A DNA stretch of 5,322 nucleotides from an uncultured Polyangiaceae bacterium (GTDB lineage: Bacteria; Myxococcota_A; Polyangia; Polyangiales; Houyiibacteriaceae), in contig CAMYMX010000290.1 of NCBI GenBank assembly GCA_947259605.1, forward strand, positions 1-5,322, written 5' to 3'. Under the pieces are notes generated by a model, which had not been told where the DNA came from, did not search any database, and worked only from the letters and a program-made list of their open reading frames with translations. Shown here one piece after another: positions 1-5,275 of this stretch (positions are counted from its first letter, which is position 1; every line of letters begins with the position of its first letter). A program made the position numbers and the translations under genes.

Positions 1-218
1 CAATGGACAAGGAGCAGGCCGAGGCGGCGCTCATGACCGAAAAAGAGCGCGCAGAGGCTGCCGAGCGTGACAAGGAAGCGCTGAAGACGCGGCTCGAGAA
101 GAAGGAACAGGCCCGACAAAAGGCCGCGGTGTCGACAAAGAGCAAGCCGAAGGCACGCCCTGTGAAGAAGGCCGGTTGCGCCCCGGACGATCCGCTTTGC
201 GGCATCCCGCTCGACTGA
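1..218 (+). CDS. C-terminal part of a charged, coiled-coil-like protein of unknown function
   Basis: I do not recognise this protein. The frame is open to the left edge. An ATG at position 3 gives 71 residues, but it has no visible upstream ribosome site because the window begins there, so this is more likely the tail of a longer gene. Residues 2-42 are almost only Lys, Glu, Arg, Ala and Gln with scattered Leu, which fits a long charged helix or coiled coil. Residues 43-57 form a basic Lys/Pro/Ser linker. The last 14 residues change character to GCAPDDPLCGIPLD, with two Cys seven residues apart. The basic linker followed by a Cys-containing tail looks like a deliberate C-terminal module. I associate similar DPLCG tails with myxobacterial proteins, but this is recollection, not a search. 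The TGA ends five bases before the convergent sulP stop, and no terminator hairpin is visible between them. Confidence 0.6.
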   Translation, partial: MDKEQAEAALMTEKERAEAAERDKEALKTRLEKKEQARQKAAVSTKSKPKARPVKKAGCAPDDPLCGIPLD

Positions 219-223
219 ACGGT

Positions 224-1795
224 CTAGTCTTCGTCCTGATCGGTGGGTAGCGGAGGGATGCTTCGGCGGGCGGCGCGTATGCCGCCTCGGGTGTAGCGGC
301 CCATGAGCGAGGGCCACTCCACGATGACACTGCCGCCGGTTTCCTCGTGACGCGATTGGAATGCCGCGATGAAATCGAGGCAGGCGTGGTCGACGTAGTC
401 GAGCTCGTCGAAGCAGACGTGCAGCTCGGAGCCGGATGGAATCTCTTCGAAGGCGGCGGCGAGCGGAGGAAGCGCGACGAACGTTGCGGCGCCATGGAGG
501 TGGAGCTCGACTTTGTCGTCCAGGTCGACGCGGTGGATGTCGAGGTGCGCCAAAGAGTAGATCAGACTTGCCGTCGAGAGGACGAGCCCGATGATGATGC
601 CGCTGAGAAGGTCGATGGCGACAATACCGATGATGGTCGCCAGATAGATGGCCAAGACAGTCCTGCTGTAGTCCAGAAACTGCCGCGGCGTGGAGACCTG
701 GATCAAGCGGAAGCCGACGTAGATCAGGATGGCGGCGAGCGCCGATTCTGGTACCAAGCCGAGCAGCCCGGGGAACAGTGCGGCGAACAGGAACACCCAA
801 GTGGCCTGCATGACCGAGGACATGCGCGTCTTGGCGCCCGCTTCGACGTTGGCGCTGCTTCGGCTGATGACGCCGGTGATCGGCAGCGCCCCAAGAAAGC
901 CACAGATGAGGTTGCCAATGCCTTGGGCGGCAAGCTCTCGGTCGTAGTCCGTTCGACTGCCCTGAGCCATTCGGGAAACCGCAGTGGCGCAAAGCAACGT
1001 CTCGGCGCTACCGACGAAGGCGAGAGCGACCGCCGCGGTCAAGATCTTGGGCTCGATCAACTTCGCAAGGGAATCGACCGTCGGCAAGGTGACGTAAGAA
1101 GTCAACGAGCCGGTGACGTCGACGTAGTCGATCGGAAGCTTCAGCCACGCGGCGGCGATTGAGGCGACGAGCACGCCAGCGAGCGCACCCGGCAAGATGT
1201 GTAGCTTGGTGGGGCGAAAGCGATCCCAGAGCACGATGGTAAGCAGCGTGGCCACACCGATCGACGCAGCGATGTAGTGGGTGCGTTCGCCGCCGGTCGT
1301 CATCGCCTTCATGACGCCGGCTGGGATCTTGAAGATGTTGTACAGGACGCTTCCCTGGATGTCGTCGTCGATCATGACGTGGAACTGCTTGGCCACGATG
1401 ATGATGCCGATGCCGGCGAGCATGCCTCGGATAACCGCCGGGGAGACCGCCCGGAAATAGGTCCCGAACTTCAAGACGCCTGCGAAGGTCTGAATCAGGC
1501 CGGCGAGGATGACGACGACGCCAATGCTGGCGATGCCATAGGGGTCTTCATCAGTGCGGAACGCGATGACCCATTCCAGCATGAGCACGCTCAAGCCAGC
1601 CGAGGGCCCGGCGATCACGAGCGGTGCGCCGCCGAGGAAGCCCGCGACTACGCCGCCCACGCCCGCGGTGATCAAACCGAGCGAGGCTGGCATCCCCGAC
1701 GCACGCGCGATCCCCATCGACAGAGGAAGCGCGATCAAAAACACAACGATCGACGGTGGGAGGTCCTTGACGACGGACCGAAGCTTTTGGTTCAA
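224..1795 (-). CDS. SulP-family inorganic anion transporter with C-terminal STAS domain
   Basis: This is an inner-membrane secondary transporter of the SulP/SLC26 family (523 aa), which moves small anions such as sulfate or bicarbonate, often coupled to Na+ or H+. Near the N-terminus it shows the family stretch DLPPSIVVFLIALPLSMGIA, then GMPASLGL and the AGPSAGLSVLML substrate-region motif (about residues 62-73). Hydrophobic segments run to about residue 415, and a short STAS domain covers about 429-502. The DLPPS...VFLIALPL form resembles the SulP branch that often travels with carbonic anhydrase, so bicarbonate is plausible, but no carbonic anhydrase is in view. In the STAS domain, the site of the SpoIIAA Asp-Ser-Ser phosphoacceptor reads Asp-His-Ala (about 469-471). 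I chose the TTG at 1795 because AGGTGAG lies 9 bases upstream and the family N-terminus begins there. The frame extends to an ATG at 2011, but those 72 residues look non-coding and that ATG has no ribosome site. It is divergent from the 2030 gene. Confidence 0.93.
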   Translation of the reverse strand: MNQKLRSVVKDLPPSIVVFLIALPLSMGIARASGMPASLGLITAGVGGVVAGFLGGAPLVIAGPSAGLSVLMLEWVIAFRTDEDPYGIASIGVVVILAGLIQTFAGVLKFGTYFRAVSPAVIRGMLAGIGIIIVAKQFHVMIDDDIQGSVLYNIFKIPAGVMKAMTTGGERTHYIAASIGVATLLTIVLWDRFRPTKLHILPGALAGVLVASIAAAWLKLPIDYVDVTGSLTSYVTLPTVDSLAKLIEPKILTAAVALAFVGSAETLLCATAVSRMAQGSRTDYDRELAAQGIGNLICGFLGALPITGVISRSSANVEAGAKTRMSSVMQATWVFLFAALFPGLLGLVPESALAAILIYVGFRLIQVSTPRQFLDYSRTVLAIYLATIIGIVAIDLLSGIIIGLVLSTASLIYSLAHLDIHRVDLDDKVELHLHGAATFVALPPLAAAFEEIPSGSELHVCFDELDYVDHACLDFIAAFQSRHEETGGSVIVEWPSLMGRYTRGGIRAARRSIPPLPTDQDED

Positions 1796-1804
1796 AACGA
1801 CGGT

Positions 1805-1811
1805 CTCACCT
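1805..1811 (-). promoter_or_regulatory. Ribosome binding site that fixes the sulP TTG start
   Basis: On the minus strand AGGTGAG is followed, after 9 bases (ACCGTCGTT), by TTG at 1795-1793. This is a good match to the anti-Shine-Dalgarno at normal spacing. No other in-frame ATG, GTG or TTG near the conserved N-terminus has a comparable site. The spacer contains ACCGTCG, which also forms part of the 3' arm of the inverted repeat just upstream. Confidence 0.7.
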
Positions 1812-1826
1812 AGAACTCCGCTGCAC

Positions 1827-1896
1827 CCCGACGGTGACTCCCATGTACGCGCGGCAACGCATGCGGGCGGAGGATAGTGGGAAAGCCACCGTCGGG
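1827..1896 (-). repeat. Perfect 10-bp inverted repeat in the sulP leader, possible structured 5' UTR
   Basis: Plus-strand CCCGACGGTG (1827-1836) is the exact reverse complement of CACCGTCGGG (1887-1896), with 50 bases between. Inside it a second pair, TCCCA (1839-1843) with TGGGA (1878-1882), nests in register, and the palindrome CGCATGCG (1858-1865) lies at the centre. Read as minus-strand RNA, this folds into a closed element of about 70 nt that ends 31 bases before the TTG start of sulP. No poly-U follows, so it does not look like an intrinsic terminator. It could be a leader RNA structure or a spaced operator. Whether it is transcribed depends on a promoter I cannot place. Confidence 0.5.
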
Positions 1897-1955
1897 CGAG
1901 GGGGCACAAAATTGACCGACTCGTCTTGGTGTGAGCGTATGTCCCGGAGCGTGTA

Positions 1956-1996
1956 CTCGGATGGCCACGCGCGCTCCGGATCGCGAGCCATCCGGG
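1956..1996 (+). repeat. Inverted repeat upstream of the small membrane protein gene
   Basis: CGGATGGC (1958-1965) pairs perfectly with GCCATCCG (1987-1994). The stem extends outward through a T-G wobble and one more C-G pair. Inside, after a small internal loop, CGCG (1968-1971) pairs with CGCG (1982-1985), which leaves a 10-base loop. The hairpin ends 18 bases before the AGGAGGT ribosome site of the 2030 gene and has no T-run. It is either a 5' UTR hairpin or a protein-binding palindrome. Which of these it is cannot be told from the sequence. Confidence 0.45.
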
Positions 1997-2014
1997 AACT
2001 CTGGGCGTCATTTC

Positions 2015-2021
2015 AGGAGGT
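2015..2021 (+). promoter_or_regulatory. Strong Shine-Dalgarno (AGGAGGT) pointing to a TTG start at 2030
   Basis: AGGAGGT is an essentially perfect Shine-Dalgarno. Eight bases separate it from the in-frame TTG at 2030-2032, which is ideal spacing. The first in-frame ATG near the signal sequence (2048) is 26 bases away, too far for this site. This favours TTG initiation, with the ATG as the fallback. Confidence 0.6.
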
Positions 2022-2029
2022 CACAGGTC

Positions 2030-2491
2030 TTGCTGGGCAATACTTTCATGAACAAGTGGATGTTCTTCCTCGCCGTCGCGTTGGCGACGGTTACATCGCC
2101 AGCGCTGGCCCAATCCGAGGTGGTTGTCGTTTCGCCTTCGGAAATCGAGATGATGCCTGCCTCGACGGCGGAGGCGCGGCTCGCCGAGCTCGAGAAGGCG
2201 TATCAGGAGGTGAAAATACGCGGCCCGAGGGCGGGGGTGCCGGTATCGACCGTGGTCATGGTCGGCGGCGTGCTGACGGCGATGGTTGGGGCATTGGCAA
2301 ATTCGTTCTGCTTGCCGAACGAGAGCAAGTGCCGAACGCCCCAGGGGAACACGATGGTCGGCGTCGGGCTAGCGGCGATGGCCGCGGGCATTACCGGACT
2401 CGCCATCAGCACGGTTCGCCTGAAGCGCGCAAAACAGAAAAGGCGTTACCTCAAGTATCAGATGGAAGAGCTAGAACGCGCGCTGCCCTGA
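2030..2491 (+). CDS. Small exported or membrane protein with two hydrophobic segments and a Cys loop, unknown function
   Basis: I recognise no named family. Starting at the TTG (2030) it has 153 residues; from the ATG at 2048 it has 147, and the following numbers use the ATG. Residues 1-21 look like a signal peptide (MNKW, hydrophobic core, SPALA before Gln22). Residues 37-57 form a short charged helix (AEARLAELEKAYQEVK). Residues 66-86 and 102-123 are Gly/Ala/Val-rich hydrophobic segments. Between them lies a polar loop with Cys88 and Cys95, which could form a disulfide. The end (124-147) is strongly basic, then helical (RLKRAKQKRR...MEELERAL). The order signal peptide, coiled coil, two small-residue hydrophobic segments with a Cys loop, then a basic coiled tail matches a type of small hypothetical protein I recall from myxobacteria. 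It stops 8 bases before the convergent gene at 2500. An in-frame extension to an ATG at 1931 lacks a ribosome site. Confidence 0.8.
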   Translation: MLGNTFMNKWMFFLAVALATVTSPALAQSEVVVVSPSEIEMMPASTAEARLAELEKAYQEVKIRGPRAGVPVSTVVMVGGVLTAMVGALANSFCLPNESKCRTPQGNTMVGVGLAAMAAGITGLAISTVRLKRAKQKRRYLKYQMEELERALP

Positions 2492-2499
2492 CGACCTCT

Positions 2500-3279
2500 T
2501 CAGTTGGCCGTTCCTGGGGTGAACTTGGTCAGATCGCGCTGCGAACGTTCCTCGATGCGGAGCTCCGAGCCTGCAGGTCCTTGCACGAGCATCTCGAAAC
2601 GGCGTTCTTGCTTCACGATGCCGACGTCGCGGACGAACCAGGTCGTCTCCGTCATCGAACCCGAGCTCACTGGGACGCCGGACACTTCGCCGGTGACCGG
2701 TCCCCCTGCGACTTTCTTGAGAGCCTTCGGGTAGCTGCCCGCAGGCACTTCGACGGCTTCGAACTCTTGTGATTGTACGGTGACCAAGACCTGCACGGCG
2801 CCGCTCGTGATCACGACTTCATCTTCGGAAGGAGGGTCGGTCAGAATCGGCACCGGCGCCGGCAACGCTGGGCTCTCCGAGCCATCGGACTCGAGCGCCT
2901 GCAAACTGACGGCACTTGGCGTGGCCGACACATGCAGGACAGACTCGCGCGCGGGCAGGGAGGTGCCATCGGGGGCGCGCTCTTCGGTCTTCTGCCTCAC
3001 CTTGAACACCTTGAGCTGTTCCGACGAGAGTCGCGAGGCACCGAGGACCCGCTGCTCGATCGTCCCAGTCTTCTCGCTCTCTTCCACGCCGGTTGGCCCA
3101 ACCAACTTGCCGTACTGCTTGGTCTCATACGACCAGCTGTTGCCAACCTCGAGAGGATAATAGGACGAAATATCGGGTTCTCGGACGCCGGAGCTCAGCG
3201 CCCACGCGCCGGCAACGGCCGCAAGAACCAAAAGGATCCCCACAAGCTTGGCAGTGTTTGAAAGAGTGGTTTTCGACAC
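2500..3279 (-). CDS. Membrane-anchored, probably periplasmic protein of unknown function
   Basis: This 259-residue protein has one hydrophobic segment (about 11-31) after a short N-terminus with Lys3 and Lys11, which fits a signal anchor or an uncleaved signal. No lipobox Cys is present, so it is not a typical lipoprotein. The rest looks beta-rich and soluble: YYPLEVGNSWSYE (40-52), VEVPAGSYPKALKKV (176-190) and TTWFVRDVGIVKQE (212-225), separated by a Pro/Ser/Glu-rich middle (about 118-157). The pattern PL-VGN-W-Y, then VPAG-(Y/F)-A-KV, then W-VG-VK resembles uncharacterised cell-envelope proteins I have seen in other bacteria. I cannot name the domain. The GTG at 3279 is the only available start: an in-frame TAG lies three codons upstream. 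There is no Shine-Dalgarno in front. It lies 83 bases downstream of the ABC ATPase on the same strand and may belong to that operon. Confidence 0.85.
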   Translation of the reverse strand: MSKTTLSNTAKLVGILLVLAAVAGAWALSSGVREPDISSYYPLEVGNSWSYETKQYGKLVGPTGVEESEKTGTIEQRVLGASRLSSEQLKVFKVRQKTEERAPDGTSLPARESVLHVSATPSAVSLQALESDGSESPALPAPVPILTDPPSEDEVVITSGAVQVLVTVQSQEFEAVEVPAGSYPKALKKVAGGPVTGEVSGVPVSSGSMTETTWFVRDVGIVKQERRFEMLVQGPAGSELRIEERSQRDLTKFTPGTAN

Positions 3280-3287
3280 TCGAAAAC
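3269..3287 (-). repeat. Perfect 8-bp inverted repeat with the GTG start codon as its loop
   Basis: Read on the minus strand, the sequence is GTTTTCGA-GTG-TCGAAAAC. The two 8-base arms are exact reverse complements, and the 3-base spacer is the start codon of the 2500-3279 gene. It could be a dyad operator or an mRNA hairpin that hides the start. A weak promoter, TTGGTC (3315-3310) and TAGCGT (3291-3286) with an 18-base spacer, would place transcription start close to the GTG itself. That would make the message leaderless and the palindrome an operator over the start point. This promoter is only a 3/6 and 3/6 match. Confidence 0.5.
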
Positions 3288-3362
3288 GCTAGCACGGCAT
3301 TGTGGCCGGGACCAAGGCGGGCGAAAGGCTGGTTCTCGGATGGGCCAGTTGTCGAGTCCGCA

Positions 3363-4085
3363 CTAGTCTTGCTTCGCAGGTCGCAGTCCGGCCGGGGGTC
3401 CCTCGTAGACGACTGCACCGTCAACGAGCTCAATCACACGCTCGCATCGTCGGGCAAGGTCCCAGTCGTGGGTGACGATCAAGAAGGCCGTCGAGCTGTC
3501 CGCATTTTGTTGGCGCAAGAGGTCGAAGACTTGGTCCGAGGTTTCCGTGTCGAGGTTTCCGGTTGGCTCGTCCGCAAGCACGAGTGGCGGTTCGTTCATC
3601 AAGGCTCGGGCTACGGCTACGCGCTGCTGCATGCCGCCCGAAAGCTGGCGCGGCCAGGCCTCGGCCCAGCGCCCGAGCCCCATGGCGTCGAGAAGCGCCA
3701 GCGAGGGTGCTCGCATGCTGGTTTGGAAGCCTCCCCGAGCGGCTGCGCTCGGGAGCATGACATTCTCGATGACACTGAGGCCGGGCAGGAGGTGGTGGGA
3801 TTGGAAGATAAACCCGAGCTTTTCGCCGCGGAGCGCGGTGAGCGCTTGGTCGTCGAGGTTTTCGACCGCACGGCCTTCGATGGCGATGCGTCCTTGCGTG
3901 GGCTGGTCGAGGAGGCCGATGAGATTCAGTAGCGTGCTCTTGCCGGAACCCGACGGGCCGACAAGCGCGACGAGCTCTCCTTCGCCGATGCAAAGATCGA
4001 TGCCGTGGAGAATCTCGGTCGTCACGCCATCCCCATACGATTTGCGAACACTCTCCAGTTCGAGCAGCTGGGGCCGCGCGTTCAT
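3363..4085 (-). CDS. ABC transporter ATP-binding protein, LolD/MacB type
   Basis: This is the cytoplasmic ATPase (240 aa) that powers the adjacent permease, presumably as a dimer. All nucleotide-binding motifs are intact: Walker A GPSGSGKST (43-51), Q-loop Gln95 in FIFQSHHLLP, signature LSGGMQQR (148-155), Walker B LVLADEP (168-174) with catalytic Glu173, D-loop NLD (177-179) and switch His206 in VTHD. FQSHHLLPGLSVIENVMLP, and ADEPTGNLD joined to an LSGGMQQRVAVARAL-type signature, are typical of the LolD/MacB/FtsE family, whose members energise periplasmic or cell-envelope events as well as export. Length is normal for the family. The ATG overlaps the permease stop (ATGA, 4082-4085), and a GAGG site lies six bases upstream inside the permease gene, which indicates translational coupling. 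Substrate is unknown, so I give no gene symbol. Confidence 0.97.
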   Translation of the reverse strand: MNARPQLLELESVRKSYGDGVTTEILHGIDLCIGEGELVALVGPSGSGKSTLLNLIGLLDQPTQGRIAIEGRAVENLDDQALTALRGEKLGFIFQSHHLLPGLSVIENVMLPSAAARGGFQTSMRAPSLALLDAMGLGRWAEAWPRQLSGGMQQRVAVARALMNEPPLVLADEPTGNLDTETSDQVFDLLRQQNADSSTAFLIVTHDWDLARRCERVIELVDGAVVYEGPPAGLRPAKQD

Positions 4086-5275
4086 TCGTCGCCTCGAATG
4101 GCTGCTGCGGGGTCCAGATTCGCCGCCCTGCGCGCCGGCAGGTACGCCGCGAAGACGCCCGTGGCAACGGACACGGTCAGCGCGGTTAAAAGAAGCCCTG
4201 GTGTCACGCTAATCTCGAAGAGCGCGCTCGACTCGATCAGCTCGCCCGCGACCGCGCCGAGCATCGCTCCGAGCAGAGCGCCAGCCAGACCAAACAGCAG
4301 CCCTTGCCACAGAAAGACCGCGAGCACGATGCGGCGCGAGGTCCCGACCGCACGGAGGATTCCGATTTGGCCTCTTCGCTGAACAACGGTGACGCTGAGG
4401 ACGCTGGCGATGCCCATCGCCACGGCGAGCAGTACGAAAATTCGAATCATCGTCGTCGAGGCGTCCTGGGAGCGCAGGCCGGTAAGGAGGTCGCGGTTGC
4501 GCTCCATCCAGCTCTCCGTTGGAACGCCGGTCCGGGCTTCGATCTCTCGCGCGATCCGCTCCGCGTCGTAGACCTCCGCGACGCGTGCGTCGATCTCGGT
4601 GATGTCGCCGACGCGGTTGAGTAGCGTTTGGGCGTTGCGTAGGGACGTCACCAACCAGCGTCCGTTGACCATCTCGTTGCCGAGGTCGAATACGCCAACG
4701 ATTCGGAGCAGGCTTTCTCGGTCGCCGCTTCGCACCCGCACCGGATCGCCCACACTTGCGCCTAGCTTTCGCGCAAGGGTCGTCCCAATGACTGCGTCTT
4801 CGCCGCCGAGCCGGTAGGTGCCCTCGATGAGGTGTGCTCGAAGGTCGACGATCCGGCGCAAGCGATCGGCGTCGGCCCCGACCAGCTTCACTGCTTCCTC
4901 GGCCGCACCTCGATACGCGAGAGCCGAACCGCTGACCTTTGGGCAAGTGGCGACGACCCCCTCGGTCGCTTCAATTCTGCGCACGGATCGCTGCCACTGG
5001 TCAAACGGTCTTCGCCGTGGCTCGGAGGGCTCGATGCGGCGCGCAAATGCGACGCCCGATTCATCCATGAGCGCGCGAGGTGACGCTTCTTCCGGCGCAA
5101 CGGTGATGTGCGCCTGGCTCCCGAGGGTTTGCTCAAGCAGGTTGACCTGAAGGCCCTCGATGATGGCCGAGACGAAGACGAAAGCGGCAATCCCGATCGT
5201 GACGCCGGCGAGGATGAGTAGCGACTGGGTGCGGCCCTCGCGCAGGAATCTCCAAGCAAGTTGGAGCGCGAGCAC
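4082..5275 (-). CDS. ABC transporter permease, MacB/LolC/E-like (FtsX superfamily)
   Basis: This 397-residue inner-membrane permease has the four-helix layout of the MacB/LolC/E group. Helix 1 is at about 18-40. A large periplasmic domain runs from about 41 to 272 and should contact a substrate or an adaptor. Three C-terminal helices lie at about 275-298, 316-346 and 358-380. Recognisable family sequences are EGRTQSLLILAGVTIGIAAF near the start, QRRGQIGILRAVGTSRR (299-315, the cytoplasmic coupling region) and YLPARRAANLDPAAAIRG (378-395) at the end. It has no fused ATPase, so it must work with the ATPase encoded immediately downstream. With one permease gene it most likely acts as a homodimer, unlike the LolC plus LolE heterodimer, unless another permease lies upstream. 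The GTG at 5275 is preceded by GAAAGGGGAAGG (ribosome site about 3-7 bases away) and shares its G with the TAG of the upstream frame (TAGTG). Substrate cannot be inferred. Confidence 0.95.
   Translation of the reverse strand: MLALQLAWRFLREGRTQSLLILAGVTIGIAAFVFVSAIIEGLQVNLLEQTLGSQAHITVAPEEASPRALMDESGVAFARRIEPSEPRRRPFDQWQRSVRRIEATEGVVATCPKVSGSALAYRGAAEEAVKLVGADADRLRRIVDLRAHLIEGTYRLGGEDAVIGTTLARKLGASVGDPVRVRSGDRESLLRIVGVFDLGNEMVNGRWLVTSLRNAQTLLNRVGDITEIDARVAEVYDAERIAREIEARTGVPTESWMERNRDLLTGLRSQDASTTMIRIFVLLAVAMGIASVLSVTVVQRRGQIGILRAVGTSRRIVLAVFLWQGLLFGLAGALLGAMLGAVAGELIESSALFEISVTPGLLLTALTVSVATGVFAAYLPARRAANLDPAAAIRGDE

Larger units (their letters stand above)
1796..2029. other. Divergent intergenic region between sulP and the small membrane protein
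   Basis: This 234-base stretch must carry the promoters of both divergent genes if both start sites are right. It contains two long inverted repeats (1827-1896 and 1956-1996) and both Shine-Dalgarno sites. On the plus strand TTGACC at 1912-1917 matches five of six bases of a sigma-70 -35 box. The only -10-like sequence behind it, TATGTC at 1938-1943, is poor and lies 20 bases away, so I do not assign a promoter with confidence. On the minus strand TATCCT (complement of 1871-1876) is -10-like but has no -35 partner at 17 bases. Open frames cross the region on both strands, but they lack ribosome sites and recognisable protein character. Confidence 0.6.

Noticed and set aside
219..223. Bidirectional terminator between the first gene and sulP
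   Set aside because: The stops are five bases apart and no GC-rich hairpin with a T-run lies there or just inside either gene end. The 8-base gap at 2492-2499 is equally empty.
347..1162. 271-residue plus-strand open frame antisense to sulP
   Set aside because: It runs opposite a clear SulP gene. Its product is dominated by Asp, Gly, Arg and Val in the way expected from antisense of high-G+C codons, and it has no recognisable domain.
1796..2011. Upstream extension of sulP to an ATG at 2011
   Set aside because: The added 72 residues look non-coding, the ATG lacks a Shine-Dalgarno, and the conserved family N-terminus begins right after the TTG at 1795, which has a good one.
1931..2029. ATG at 1931 as the start of the small membrane protein
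   Set aside because: It would place 33 to 39 polar and basic residues before the signal peptide and would translate through the inverted repeat. The AGGAGGT lies downstream of it.
1834..2772. 312-residue plus-strand open frame covering the small gene and part of the minus-strand gene
   Set aside because: It overlaps the better supported small protein in another frame and runs antisense into the 2500-3279 gene. Its composition is Arg/Gly/Asp-rich with no motif.
3305..3362. Possible terminator after the ABC ATPase
   Set aside because: Only a 4-bp CTGG/CCAG stem is visible and there is no T-run, so I see no intrinsic terminator between the ATPase and the next gene.
3093..3932. 279-residue plus-strand open frame antisense to the anchored protein and the ABC ATPase
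   Set aside because: The minus-strand ATPase has every catalytic motif. This frame is its mirror and has no domain of its own.
3472..4212. 246-residue plus-strand open frame antisense to the ABC ATPase
   Set aside because: It is a Ser/Arg/Pro-rich translation typical of the antisense of a high-G+C gene.
4209..4946. 245-residue minus-strand open frame in another frame of the permease
   Set aside because: It is almost only Arg, Pro, Gly, Ser and Asp, a frame-shifted reading of the permease, which itself is intact and recognisable.
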